Positions 46,629 through 55,962 of a DNA stretch of 64,000 nt are shown here, one piece after another. The stretch's first letter is position 1; each line of letters opens with the position of its first letter. This DNA comes from Bacillus sp. CECT 9360 (GTDB lineage Bacteria; Bacillota; Bacilli; Bacillales; DSM-1321). The stretch covers positions 124,001-188,000 of the forward strand of contig NZ_CAKKNA010000001.1 in NCBI RefSeq assembly GCF_918741275.1. The letters are read 5' to 3'. Below the pieces are notes generated by a model, which ran no database searches, had not been told where the DNA came from, and saw nothing but the letters and a program-made list of their open reading frames with translations. Position numbers and translations under genes: made by a program.

Positions 46629-46784
46629 ATGGGTTTTATTATTAGCTTTTTAAGTATATGGTTATGCAGTTTTTTGATAGCAAGGATTTTAAGTCCTTTT
46701 TCAAAGACATACTGGAAAAATGATTTTATGATCACATCAGCCCAATCATTAATCATCACGCTTATGCTTGTATATTTCTTTTGA
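46629..46784 (+). CDS. Small membrane protein of unknown function
   Basis: 51 residues from the ATG at 46629, six to seven bases after GGGGGG. Two hydrophobic helices (GFIISFLSIWLCSFLIA and SAQSLIITLMLVYFF) separated by a polar KTYWKND loop. The frame continues upstream to 46584 but without a binding site. I do not recognise it. It stands alone between the PBP terminator and the manganese leader. Confidence 0.55.
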   Translation: MGFIISFLSIWLCSFLIARILSPFSKTYWKNDFMITSAQSLIITLMLVYFF

Positions 46785-46937
46785 AGGTAGACATCGTTCA
46801 TAAGGTATAATGCTAACCCATGTGAATCAATAATTTTTCTAATCTATTAATACATTTCTCTTTTACTACTCTATTCTTTTTGCTAAAATAGAATAGTTGA
46901 ATTGATTTTTGTATTTTTAATAACTTAATAGCTTTTC

Positions 46938-47078
46938 CCGTAAAGGGGAGTAGCGTCAGGTATAACCTGAAATAAAGTCGTCATTACGTGGGATTTCTCC
47001 ACCGGCTTTATTGGCCTAAGCTTTTGTTTAGTGCTCAGCGAGACCTTTGCCGTCAAAGGCAAGGGTCTCTTTATTTTT
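46938..47078 (+). promoter_or_regulatory. yybP-ykoY (manganese) riboswitch
   Basis: The leader contains TAAAGGGGAGTAGC (46941-46954) and, 90 bases on, CAGCGAGACCTTTGCC, the two conserved parts of the yybP-ykoY aptamer, followed by a terminator hairpin and a TerC-family gene, the usual partner of this riboswitch. Mn2+ binding in this class prevents terminator formation and turns the gene on. Confidence 0.88.
47040..47078 (+). terminator. Regulatory terminator of the Mn riboswitch
   Basis: GAGACCTTTGCC (47040-47051) pairs with GGCAAGGGTCTC (47058-47069) with one mismatch; T-rich tract to 47078. The left arm is the conserved aptamer strand, so ligand binding and termination exclude each other. 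Confidence 0.85.
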
Positions 47079-47100
47079 GGGATGAAAGGGAGGAATTAGA

Positions 47101-47808
47101 TTGGAAATATTATCAGGTGAATTTCTAGCGGCGCTCTTGTCTATCATAATGATAGATCTGGTACTTGCCGGAGATAACGCTATACTTATAGGGCTTGCAG
47201 CACGGAAGCTTCCTAAAGAGAAGCAAAAGAAAGTAATTCTATGGGGGTCTATAGGCGCCATTGTCATAAGGAGTATTTTGACGCTGCTGGTTGTATACTT
47301 ATTGGATGTACCTGGCTTGCATTTAGTAGGCGGCGTACTGCTCGTATGGATCGCTTATAAGCTGTTGCTGGAGGAAGAAGAACATGAGGTGAAAGCGGCT
47401 GATTCCATGTGGGCAGCCATCCGCACCATCATTATTGCGGACGCCTTAATGGGATTGGACAATGTTTTGGCTGTAGCCGGAGCTTCACACGGAAACATGC
47501 TGCTCGTTGTTATTGGACTGTTGGTTTCGATTCCGGTCGTCATGTTCGGCAGCACATTAATCCTTAAGCTAATCGAACGTTTTCCGTTTATTATTACAAT
47601 CGGTGCTGCGATCCTTGGATGGACCGCTGCCAAGATGATTGTCGCTGAACCGTTCATGCATGATTACTTTACGAATTCATTTGTAAAATACGGATTCGAA
47701 GCAGTCGTCGTGCTCGGTATTATCCTAGCAGGAAATTACAAGCAACAAAAAGTAGAACACGAAGACGATGATAAAGAAAAAATGCAACTAAAAGAAAAAA
47801 TGCATTAA
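47101..47808 (+). CDS. TerC-family Mn2+ exporter, YkoY-like
   Basis: Integral membrane protein of 235 residues with seven or so helices and the TerC motifs DLVLAGDNAILIGLA (about 20-34) and DALMGLDNVLAVAG (about 114-127), whose acidic residues are the likely metal path. In B. subtilis YkoY (MeeY) and YceF (MeeF) export Mn2+, supplying secreted enzymes. TTG start at 47101 after GGGAGG. The Mn riboswitch in front supports a manganese role. Lysine- and glutamate-rich C-terminus. Single-gene transcript with its own terminator. Confidence 0.92.
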   Translation: MEILSGEFLAALLSIIMIDLVLAGDNAILIGLAARKLPKEKQKKVILWGSIGAIVIRSILTLLVVYLLDVPGLHLVGGVLLVWIAYKLLLEEEEHEVKAADSMWAAIRTIIIADALMGLDNVLAVAGASHGNMLLVVIGLLVSIPVVMFGSTLILKLIERFPFIITIGAAILGWTAAKMIVAEPFMHDYFTNSFVKYGFEAVVVLGIILAGNYKQQKVEHEDDDKEKMQLKEKMH

Positions 47809-47817
47809 TATAATGAA

Positions 47818-47842
47818 ACTCGCCAATCGGCGGGTTTTTTTC
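47818..47842 (+). terminator. Terminator after the TerC gene
   Basis: ACTCGCC (47818-47824) and GGCGGGT (47829-47835) with one G-U pair, then TTTTTTTC. Confidence 0.85.
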
Positions 47843-47969
47843 TTTGTTTTCCTTTTCTTACTTCATAAAGCTGTTAGTGGAAGTTCGTACTATATCATTA
47901 ATATTTAAGAAATAAATTCCATGAAATGATAATATTAATGGAAGAATGAGTAATCGTAGGAGGGATATA

Positions 47970-49229
47970 GTGAGTTCAATCCAAACAAATCAGGCTCATG
48001 GCCAGGGTCTGGTTATTTTTCAACCTTTTAAAAAATCGCGCTATTTCACTGCCTTATTTTTTGGCCAGCTCTTTTCCATACTGGGAAGTTCGATCACGAT
48101 GGTCATCTTGCCGATCGTGGTATTTGAACTGACGAATTCGACAGCGATGATGGGAACCGTGATGGCTTTATATATGCTTCCTAATGTGGTCATGCTTCCG
48201 ATTGCAGGCATACTAGTCGATAAGCTGAACAGAGTACATATCATGTTAACCGTTGATATCATTCGGTTTATTATTATGGGTGTCCTTTCTATATTAGCGT
48301 TCACGGACCAGCTCAATATGACCTATCTTTTTATCTTGATTTTCCTTATGGGCTTGATGGATGGGTTTTTCCTTCCGGCGTATTCGTCTGTTCGGGCAAA
48401 GGTATTCACTAAAGATATTCGTAACGCGGCCAATTCTTTAACACAGGTAAGCCAGCAAGGAATCAGATTATTTGGTCCAGTGCTAGGTGGAGTGATCGTA
48501 ACTTCTTTTTCGGCAGGCTGGGGCTTTGGGTTAGATGCGCTTACATATATTGTGTCTTTGTTCTTTATAATCAGTCTTCGTTCTTTATCTTTTCAGCAAA
48601 CTACGGTAAATCCACAAGAGAAAAATTCAATAAAACAAGATTTCATAGAAGGGATTGATGTCATCAAACAACAATCCTGGCTCTGGATCACAATTCTCGC
48701 ATTTTCATTTATTAATATTTGTGCAGGAGGGGTCACCCAGGTATTGCTGCCGTGGATGATTAATATCCATCATGAATTCGAACCTGTAGTGTACGGACTT
48801 GTTCTGTCTTCTGCAGGGGCGGGAGCCATCGTTTCGGGGATTATTTTTGGACTAAGGAAAGAATGGAGAAAGAGGGGAATACTGGCCTATGCCGGCGTGG
48901 CCGCAAGCGGGCTGGCACTGCTTCTGACGCCATTCGTATCGAGCGTTCCATTATTAATGCTGTTGATGTTTATTGATGGAGCGGGGATCATGCTGTTTGG
49001 ACTGATCTGGGAAACAAGTTTGCAGGAAATCGTCCCGGAAGAGAAATTCGGAAGAGTTGCGAGCCTTGATTATTTAGGTTCGTTTGCCTTGCTACCAGTG
49101 GGTTATCTGCTGACGGGCTGGTTAGCAGAAGGGGTAGGGGAAATAGAAACATTGGTAAGCTTATGCGCTATTATATTATTAATCTCGGTGGGGTTATTGT
49201 TTCATAAGGGGATTAGAGGTTTTAATTAA
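47970..49229 (+). CDS. MFS multidrug/macrolide-type exporter
   Basis: Major facilitator of 419 residues with 12 helices, of the MefA/drug-antiporter-like group: FTALFFGQLFSILGSSI at the first helix and an ARAK-type loop, STAMMGTVMALYMLP in helix 2, and DGFFLPAYSSVRAKVF in the middle. I choose GTG 47970, five bases after TAGGAGGG; the in-frame ATG at 47946 has no binding site. Monocistronic, ending at a shared strong hairpin. Substrate unknown; macrolide or other drug efflux is the family's usual role. Confidence 0.85.
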   Translation: MSSIQTNQAHGQGLVIFQPFKKSRYFTALFFGQLFSILGSSITMVILPIVVFELTNSTAMMGTVMALYMLPNVVMLPIAGILVDKLNRVHIMLTVDIIRFIIMGVLSILAFTDQLNMTYLFILIFLMGLMDGFFLPAYSSVRAKVFTKDIRNAANSLTQVSQQGIRLFGPVLGGVIVTSFSAGWGFGLDALTYIVSLFFIISLRSLSFQQTTVNPQEKNSIKQDFIEGIDVIKQQSWLWITILAFSFINICAGGVTQVLLPWMINIHHEFEPVVYGLVLSSAGAGAIVSGIIFGLRKEWRKRGILAYAGVAASGLALLLTPFVSSVPLLMLLMFIDGAGIMLFGLIWETSLQEIVPEEKFGRVASLDYLGSFALLPVGYLLTGWLAEGVGEIETLVSLCAIILLISVGLLFHKGIRGFN

Positions 49230-49257
49230 TTAGGAATCCTTTAAAAAGATATCAAAA

Positions 49258-49303
49258 ATGGATAGAGCAACAGCGTGAATCTATAAGCTGTTGCTCTATC
49301 CAT
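49258..49303. terminator. Bidirectional terminator, perfect 17-bp stem
   Basis: ATGGATAGAGCAACAGC (49258-49274) pairs exactly with GCTGTTGCTCTATCCAT (49287-49303). It lies between the MFS gene (plus) and the glpQ-like gene (minus), and can serve both. Confidence 0.85.
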
Positions 49304-49312
49304 AAAAAAGCC

Positions 49313-50167
49313 CTACTTTCCTTTCTTCACTTCATGAAGCCTGTCCGGGAAGTTCGTGAACATTCCGGTGACACCCCAGTCAATAAGCTTCTTCATCGTT
49401 TCCTTATCATTGACGGTGTATGGATGGATGGCTAGTCCGTTATTGACTACTTTTTGTACATATTCCTGGTTCAGATACGTATAGTTCGGGCCAACGCCGA
49501 TTGCATATTGCTTAATGGCAGCAATTTCAGCATCGGTAATCACGGCATTGCTTCTGTAAGAAAGCAATTGAACGAGCTTTATGGATGGATCCAGTTCTTT
49601 CGTTTTTAGCAAACTGGCTGAACTGAAAGACTGAACTAACAGCGTCTTTTTATTGACTTTGTATTCATTTACGAGACGTAATAGTTCTTTTTCCATTCCG
49701 GGATACACTTCTGGTGACTTCGTTTCGATATAATAATTAGCATTCTTTCCAAACTTCTGAAACACTTCTTCCAGCGTTGGCACTTGTAATCCCACATAGG
49801 CTGGATTTGCGTATTGCGGATACTTCTCGTTAAACCAGCTGCCTGCATCCATCTGCTTAATTTGTTGTAAAGTGAAATCTTTTACCCGGCCAGTACCATC
49901 TGTTGTCCGATCTACCGTTTCGTCGTGCATGGCAATTAATTTGCCATCCTTCGTCATCTGTAAGTCTACTTCAATATAGTCCCCGTGCATTTTCTCGCCC
50001 ATTTCATAGGCTGTAATCGTATGTTCCGGAGCATAGCCGGAAGCACCACGATGGGATACATTTACGATATCCTTATGTTTTTGCTTTGCCATTCCAGTTT
50101 CCCCACCTGACATCACACCAATTCCGATTACCAGCGCCCCAAGCGCCGACATCCATCTTCTTTTCAA
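49313..50167 (-). CDS. glpQ: Secreted glycerophosphodiester phosphodiesterase
   Basis: Extracellular enzyme releasing glycerol-3-phosphate from glycerophosphodiesters or teichoic acid. Signal peptide in the first 30 residues, then a GDPD domain with the catalytic HRGASGYAPEHT (about 40), E-x-D in YIEVDLQ (about 65) and HDETVDRTTDGTG (about 80). I start at the TTG (complement 50165-50167), nine bases after GGGAG; the upstream ATG at 50176 directly follows that site and is too close. 284 residues, typical of B. subtilis GlpQ. Its role may be phosphate scavenging or wall turnover; no Pho box was identified. Confidence 0.9.
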   Translation of the reverse strand: MKRRWMSALGALVIGIGVMSGGETGMAKQKHKDIVNVSHRGASGYAPEHTITAYEMGEKMHGDYIEVDLQMTKDGKLIAMHDETVDRTTDGTGRVKDFTLQQIKQMDAGSWFNEKYPQYANPAYVGLQVPTLEEVFQKFGKNANYYIETKSPEVYPGMEKELLRLVNEYKVNKKTLLVQSFSSASLLKTKELDPSIKLVQLLSYRSNAVITDAEIAAIKQYAIGVGPNYTYLNQEYVQKVVNNGLAIHPYTVNDKETMKKLIDWGVTGMFTNFPDRLHEVKKGK

Positions 50168-50419
50168 TTTACACATCTCCCATCTCTATTAAACTACTTT
50201 TCAAGCGTAGCAACGGAATATTAATTTTTATCCCTTCAAAGGTAAAAGTTTAATAGCAAGAATATTACGAGATGGTGAAATAGTTAGTTAGTACTCTAAT
50301 TTAGTAGGGGCTTTGTACCTGTTTTCTATTCATTTACAGTCTATTTACATTTCTTTCGTTTTTCCTTCATATACCATTATTAGACTTATTTTGATAAAAC
50401 TATTATTTGGGGAAAGAGG

Positions 50420-53400
50420 ATGAAGATGAAAAGGGTAGGATTAAGAAAACCTCTGGTAATGTTTCTTGCTTTTATTTTAAGTTTTACAGGAATTTTCACA
50501 CCTGTTGCCTTCCAAAAAAGCGTGTCGGCCGCGGAAAAACAGGGACTGGTGATTACCGAGATTATGCCGAATAATAAGGGGGCAGATGATTACGAGTTTT
50601 TTGAAGTACATAACAACAGCGGGCAGCCGCTGAATCTAGCAGATTATAAATACTTTTATACATACAGCGATGGATCGGGATCGAACGTACCGCTTTCCGT
50701 CGGGGAACACACCATCGACCAGGGGCAGACTCTTGTATTCTGGTATAACAAAAGCGGTAAAAATAAAGCGGATTTTCTTACTCACTATGGTGCAGATATA
50801 AATGCGGAGTCTATTTTAGAATTCAAAGGTACGGGTTTCTCCGGTTTTTATAATGGAGGAAACCGGTCGATTGTCGTTCAGGATAACAGCGGAAACGCGA
50901 TCAGTGCATCAACCTATCTGGCAGACGATATCGGTGATGGGTTGTCCGCGCATTTTAAGCTGCCTTCATCGGGCCATGACATGGAAACATTCCTGAAGAA
51001 ATCTGAGCCGACTGTTGGCAAGGTTGATCCGTTACAACTCGTCCAACCAGAACAACCTGCTGATAAAGAAGCACCCGTAATCACACACGAGCCGGTAACG
51101 GGAGGGAGTTCTGCAAATGATCTGACGATAACTGCAAAAGTTACCGATAACAATAAAGTGGATAGAGGGACACTCTTTTATAAGCAGGATGAAGAAGGTC
51201 CTTACCTGCAAGCACCAATGGCACTTTCTGCTGATGAACAGATATATAAGGCAGTCATCCCTAAAAACGAGCTTTGGTCTGAAACATTTTCCTATTATAT
51301 AGAAGCAACAGATGGAATCAATACAAGCAAAACCGAAACCTATACCGCTGCAATCGAACAACCGCCTTACGATACACAAAAAGTTCCTCCATTACTTGTC
51401 ACGGAAGTCGTTCCGGATTCAACCAATGTCGGTAAGCTTGATGGCTATGAGTTTATTGAGGTTTACAATAATAGTGATCAACCTGTAAATTTCAAGGATT
51501 ACAAGATTCAGTACCGTTACCCGGCAGAGGGTTCGGAGGCAGATTTAGTGTGGCCTTCTGATAAAGAGGATGTCTTGATTCCTTCAAAGAAATCGCTTGT
51601 CTTTTGGATCATTAACGCTGATAACGGTTCGAAAACAGTCGCTGATTTTAACAAGCATTTCGGAAGCCAATTGATAGAAAATGAGAATATCGTCCGTATC
51701 CACTCCGGAGGCATGGCGAACGGCAGCCACCGTGGGATTGTCATTGCCACAAACACGGGCAAGGAAATATCGAGAGCTTTTTACAATGACCAGCCGAATG
51801 TGAACGACTCCGCCGCAAACAAAGGAATCCTTTACCGGTTCCCGACAGAAGGCTCCATCGATATGACCAAAATCAGCAGCGCAAAAGAACAAGCGACACC
51901 TGGTAAAGTGGCAGGTATTCAAATACCCAAAGCGCCTGTAAATACAGCTGCAGATTCAGAAAACCCGACGCTTCAACTGATCTCGCCAACACAAGCAGTG
52001 AAGGAAGAAAACAATTTGAAAATCAGCTTTGATGCGAAGGATAACCGAGGTGTTAAGACGCTGGCGTTCTATTACCGGACAAATGGTGCTGATGATTATA
52101 AGAAAATCTATCTTCGAGAAAATTATGATGATGGGCTTTACCATCATACCGTTTATTCGCCTGAACTGATCGGGAAGGACTGGATTGAATATTATGCAAC
52201 CGCCTCCGATGGAGCCAACACTGTCTCTACTGAAAAACAAAAAGTAACGATTACAAGAGAAGTGTCATCGACAGGATTGCGGTTAAACGTAAAAGATCAT
52301 GACCTTTTATCCGGCGAAAAGACAATAAAAGCAACCGATGACAGTGAACAGCCGAAGCTCTTAATCGACAACAAAGAAATCAATCATACCTTCAAATCGA
52401 TGGAGAACAGGGCGTATTTTGCTTTTGATGTAAAGAAGACGAATCTTTATTTCCAAAATGGTGTGACCATGGGAGATGAGACATTAAAAATCTTTGATGA
52501 TACCATAAACAGCTTTGAAACGATGTCGGTTCCAATCCCGCCAGATAAAATGCAAATCAATGAAGATACAGTCATCACCGTAAGGTCCGGGACAAAGGTT
52601 TCTCCTTTTGATCCGGTTTCAGAAGAGAACCGGGACGATTTTTATATTAAGAATGTCCGCCTTGTTTTGTCCGATGGCACAACGATTTATGATCCGAATT
52701 TTAAAGATGCCGACAAAGAACTTCCGATAGGAGACAGCGCCGGTTCGCATGTGTTTCTCGATTTCAGCTTCAACATACCTTCTGACAAATTCAATGCTGT
52801 TGCACATAAATGGGATACGAAGCTTGAAAAAGAAGGGGAACATGAAGTAAAGGCGGTTAACAGCGAAGGGAAAGAAACCAAAGCGAAGGTCCTCGTTGAT
52901 AATACAGCCCCTGAGATTGAAACGAGCGTCTTGGAGGGACAGGAATATAAGGGAGACTTTGAAATAAACGCGACGATCAATGATGCGATCAGCAGCGTTG
53001 AAAGCTTTGAAGCCAATCTTGACGGGAAGAAAATCGAACTTCCCTTTAAGACTTCCTCCGCAGATCTGACTGCGGGCAACCATGTCTTTACGGTTACTGC
53101 GATTGATAAAGCAGGGAACAAATCCGAAAAGAAAGTAACCTTCTCGGTCGTAGAGGAAATGCCGCGCCAGCCTGAGGTTATTACTCCAAAGGACGGGGAA
53201 ACAAATGTGAACCCTAACCCGAAGATGTCTGTTCGAGTAACGGATCCGACCAACGACAATATGGATGTTTCCTTTTATCAAGGGTTTAAGTACAATGCCG
53301 CAAACAAAGCAAATATGAAAGTCTCGCAGCATGCCTCTGATACAGAACCGCCGAAGGTTATGAAACTGGACGGGGAAAAAGCACTTTCCGAGATAGAGTT

Positions 53401-54961
53401 GGAGGCCATTAAAAAGCTGGACGGAACATACACGACAACCAGTTCCACCGAACAATTTCCATATCAGCGTTTCGAGATAAAGCTTGATGCCGCTGTGATG
53501 GATACAGACCAAATCGAGTTAAAGTGGAACGGGAAATCCCTTTCCGGCCGAAAAGTAACGATGTATGCCTGGAACCATTCTGAAGGAAAATGGATTGCCG
53601 TCGATTCAAAAGTAGCCGCTAAGGAAGATTTCCAATTAAAAGGAACCGTCTCAGGACCGGCATTTGTTAAAGACCGTGCTGTCCAGGTGATCGTTCAGGA
53701 TGAAATAGCCGTTTCAAACAATTACGATTATTCATTCATTTGGATGTCCGACACCCAGTACTATTCTGAAAGCTATCCGCATATTTTTCAGAAAATGACA
53801 GACTGGGTCAGTGCGAACAAAACTAAAATGAATATTAAGTATGTGTTCCATACAGGCGACCTTGTTAATATAGCCGAAGATCCGAAGCAATGGAGCTACG
53901 CCGACCAATATATGAAGACACTTGAAAACGCAAAGGTCCCTTACGGAGTGCTTGCGGGAAATCATGATGTCGGTCATAAAACCGGAGACTATACGGAATA
54001 TTATAAATATTTCGGTGAGAATCGCTTTAAAGATCAAGACCATTATGGCGAATCCTACAAGAATAACCGCGGACATTACGATTTGGTTTCTGCTAATGGA
54101 AATGATTACATCATGCTCTATATGGGCTGGGGCGTAAATGATGAGGACATCGCATGGATGAATGAAGTTCTCGCCAAGCATCCGGATCGAATGGCAATCC
54201 TTGCGTTCCACGAGTATATGCTTGTGTCCGGTAACCGCAGCCCGGTCGGAAATAAGGTTTTTGAAGAAGTGGTGGTTCCAAATAAAAATGTAATCGCAAC
54301 ACTGAGCGGACATTATCATGACAGCGAAACCTTAATCAGTAATCTTGATGATAACGGTGACGGAACACCTGACAGAAAAGTATACCAAATGCTTGCCGAT
54401 TATCAGGGCGGACCTGAAGGTGGGCAAGGATTTATGAGATTGCTGCAAGTAAATCCAGCAGAAAACAGGATTTATGTGAAAACATATTCACCATATCTGG
54501 ATAAGTATAATTTCTATGACCCAACCGTATACCCGGGGAAAGATGAATTTGTAATCGAACTTGGAGATCTGCAGCCAAAACAAAAACAAGTAGCCACTGA
54601 TTATTTCGAAGCAGCCGTGTTCACAGAAAAAGAAATCGGCACAGTGAAAAATGTCGATAGCGGCAAGATTGCCACTCTTAAATGGAAGCAACTCGATAAA
54701 GCCAATAGCTACGCTTGGTATGTCAAAGCAACTGATTCCTATAAAGGAAAAGCGGTGTCAGATATTTGGCAGTTTACAATGAAAGGTAAGGCGAAAGAAG
54801 AAAGAGAAGAGGAAGGAGAACAAGAAACAGAAGAAAAGAGGGATAGTGAAAAAGAAAAAGATAGAGAAAGAGAAGCCGAGAAAAAAGAAAAAGATAGAGG
54901 AAAAGGAACGGAAGCAAGTGATAAAGAGGCAGAGATAGATAAGGAAAAGGCAGCTAAATAA
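50420..54961 (+). CDS. Giant secreted metallophosphoesterase with lamin-tail domains
   Basis: 1513 residues. Signal peptide 1-37 (SVSAAE). Two lamin-tail domains (about 43-150 and 325-440, each with VTEVVPDS or VITEIMPNN starts and EFxEVxNNS), Ig-like/CalX-like beta domains between about 220-1000, and a calcineurin-type phosphoesterase domain (about 1100-1330) with SDTQ, HTGDLVN, AGNHDV (near 1180) and GHYHD (near 1297), all metal ligands. The last 60 residues are nearly only E, K, D and R. No LPXTG motif or S-layer domain was seen, so anchoring may be by the charged tail. ATG 50420 follows GGGGAAAGAGG. Family role: hydrolysis of extracellular phosphoesters or nucleotides; substrate unknown. 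Confidence 0.85.
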   Translation: MKMKRVGLRKPLVMFLAFILSFTGIFTPVAFQKSVSAAEKQGLVITEIMPNNKGADDYEFFEVHNNSGQPLNLADYKYFYTYSDGSGSNVPLSVGEHTIDQGQTLVFWYNKSGKNKADFLTHYGADINAESILEFKGTGFSGFYNGGNRSIVVQDNSGNAISASTYLADDIGDGLSAHFKLPSSGHDMETFLKKSEPTVGKVDPLQLVQPEQPADKEAPVITHEPVTGGSSANDLTITAKVTDNNKVDRGTLFYKQDEEGPYLQAPMALSADEQIYKAVIPKNELWSETFSYYIEATDGINTSKTETYTAAIEQPPYDTQKVPPLLVTEVVPDSTNVGKLDGYEFIEVYNNSDQPVNFKDYKIQYRYPAEGSEADLVWPSDKEDVLIPSKKSLVFWIINADNGSKTVADFNKHFGSQLIENENIVRIHSGGMANGSHRGIVIATNTGKEISRAFYNDQPNVNDSAANKGILYRFPTEGSIDMTKISSAKEQATPGKVAGIQIPKAPVNTAADSENPTLQLISPTQAVKEENNLKISFDAKDNRGVKTLAFYYRTNGADDYKKIYLRENYDDGLYHHTVYSPELIGKDWIEYYATASDGANTVSTEKQKVTITREVSSTGLRLNVKDHDLLSGEKTIKATDDSEQPKLLIDNKEINHTFKSMENRAYFAFDVKKTNLYFQNGVTMGDETLKIFDDTINSFETMSVPIPPDKMQINEDTVITVRSGTKVSPFDPVSEENRDDFYIKNVRLVLSDGTTIYDPNFKDADKELPIGDSAGSHVFLDFSFNIPSDKFNAVAHKWDTKLEKEGEHEVKAVNSEGKETKAKVLVDNTAPEIETSVLEGQEYKGDFEINATINDAISSVESFEANLDGKKIELPFKTSSADLTAGNHVFTVTAIDKAGNKSEKKVTFSVVEEMPRQPEVITPKDGETNVNPNPKMSVRVTDPTNDNMDVSFYQGFKYNAANKANMKVSQHASDTEPPKVMKLDGEKALSEIELEAIKKLDGTYTTTSSTEQFPYQRFEIKLDAAVMDTDQIELKWNGKSLSGRKVTMYAWNHSEGKWIAVDSKVAAKEDFQLKGTVSGPAFVKDRAVQVIVQDEIAVSNNYDYSFIWMSDTQYYSESYPHIFQKMTDWVSANKTKMNIKYVFHTGDLVNIAEDPKQWSYADQYMKTLENAKVPYGVLAGNHDVGHKTGDYTEYYKYFGENRFKDQDHYGESYKNNRGHYDLVSANGNDYIMLYMGWGVNDEDIAWMNEVLAKHPDRMAILAFHEYMLVSGNRSPVGNKVFEEVVVPNKNVIATLSGHYHDSETLISNLDDNGDGTPDRKVYQMLADYQGGPEGGQGFMRLLQVNPAENRIYVKTYSPYLDKYNFYDPTVYPGKDEFVIELGDLQPKQKQVATDYFEAAVFTEKEIGTVKNVDSGKIATLKWKQLDKANSYAWYVKATDSYKGKAVSDIWQFTMKGKAKEEREEEGEQETEEKRDSEKEKDREREAEKKEKDRGKGTEASDKEAEIDKEKAAK

Positions 54962-54969
54962 TAATGAAT

Positions 54970-55010
54970 AAGACACCTTCCAAATAACCGGAAGGTGTCT
55001 TATTTTATAT
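54970..55010. terminator. Terminator after the phosphoesterase gene
   Basis: AAGACACCTTCC and GGAAGGTGTCTT form a perfect 12-bp stem (54970-54981 and 54990-55001), then ATTTT. It overlaps the end of the minus-strand gene that follows and can act for both. Confidence 0.85.
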
Positions 55011-55164
55011 GCTTAGTATAATCTTGTCTAAAGCTGTTGCCTTTTATTTTTCTGAACAGTTGTACTCCTAACAAAACAGTCGTACATGATGCCCCGATGA
55101 TTAAAAGGCCAACATAAAAGAGCAATAAAAAAGTGGCTAGATAAGAGAAGATGAATACTTCCAT
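55000..55164 (-). CDS. 54-residue single-pass membrane protein
   Basis: Start ATG at complement 55164 (MEVFIFSYL) after AAAGGTG; the frame runs upstream to 55248 but with no binding site. One long hydrophobic segment (about residues 3-32: YLATFLLLFYVGLLIIGAS and beyond) and a basic cytoplasmic end (FRKIKGNSFRQDYTKHIK). Unknown function. Its stop lies in the shared terminator. Confidence 0.6.
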   Translation of the reverse strand: MEVFIFSYLATFLLLFYVGLLIIGASCTTVLLGVQLFRKIKGNSFRQDYTKHIK

Positions 55165-55386
55165 TGAATTCACACCTTTTAGTTTAGGGTATGTACAACA
55201 GATGAAAGATGGAAGCCTTTTAGGTAAAATTGGATACGAATTTGTCAAAATGTGCGCGGAAGATAGGGAAAGTGATTAAATTTGAAAATGAATTTTTCTT
55301 TCGTATCTGATTTGAACATCCGTTTTGTTCGGCTATCATTATCTTTAAAATGTTGATAAACTATGGTTAGTAAGGAGAGGTTTGTA

Positions 55387-55728
55387 ATGAGTTCCATTAA
55401 ACCTAATCCTAAGAAAATAACATATGCTGAATATTTAACATGGCCAGACGAACCGCGTTATGATAAAGGTTGCAACGGCGCACCGGATCTGATTATTGAA
55501 GTTTTATCTCCATCTACGTGGCAAAAAGACCGCATTGAAAAACTGAACATTTACCAAAAACATGGAGTAAAAGAGTATTTATTAATGTACCCCAATGAAA
55601 GAGTAGTGGAGCAATATATCCTCACAGAAGAGGACGTATATGGGACACCCTTTATATACAAAGAAGATGTTCTTCGTTCACTTATTCTTCGAGGATTTGA
55701 AGTGGACATGATTGATATATTTTCATAA
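55387..55728 (+). CDS. Uma2-family protein with internal deletion
   Basis: DUF820/Uma2 restriction-like nuclease relative, 113 residues instead of about 190. It starts well (MSSIKPNPKKITYAEYLTW, ATG at 55387 after AAGGAGAGG) and ends well (GAPDLIIEVLSPST, then the LNIYQKHGVKEYLLMYP part), but the middle with the substrate-strand and first catalytic Asp region is missing: WPDEPRYDK joins straight to GCNGAPDLI. The reading frame is kept across the join. Catalysis is probably lost or changed. Transposon-linked proliferation of Uma2 is common, but no mobile element was seen here. Confidence 0.75.
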   Translation: MSSIKPNPKKITYAEYLTWPDEPRYDKGCNGAPDLIIEVLSPSTWQKDRIEKLNIYQKHGVKEYLLMYPNERVVEQYILTEEDVYGTPFIYKEDVLRSLILRGFEVDMIDIFS

Positions 55729-55962
55729 GGGCCACATTTGCATGGGTGAATTTCTTGTGGTTGTATTCTAGTGTGAGTGACATGAAAGAGGATACACTCT
55801 TCGGAAATTGTGGAACGAATGCTACTTAGAGGAGAACTATGCCAATCCTAAGATCTTAGTCTGTTAATAAGGTGAATGAACTGTCATAGCCATTTGGTTA
55901 TAACACGGATTTTTATTCAAAACTGTCAGCTTCTGCTTTTGACTCAAAAAGGATGATTTTAC

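Noticed and set aside
52619-53512. 297-codon minus-strand frame inside the phosphoesterase gene
   Set aside because: Shadow of the plus-strand gene; cysteine-, phenylalanine- and arginine-rich composition with no binding site or family.
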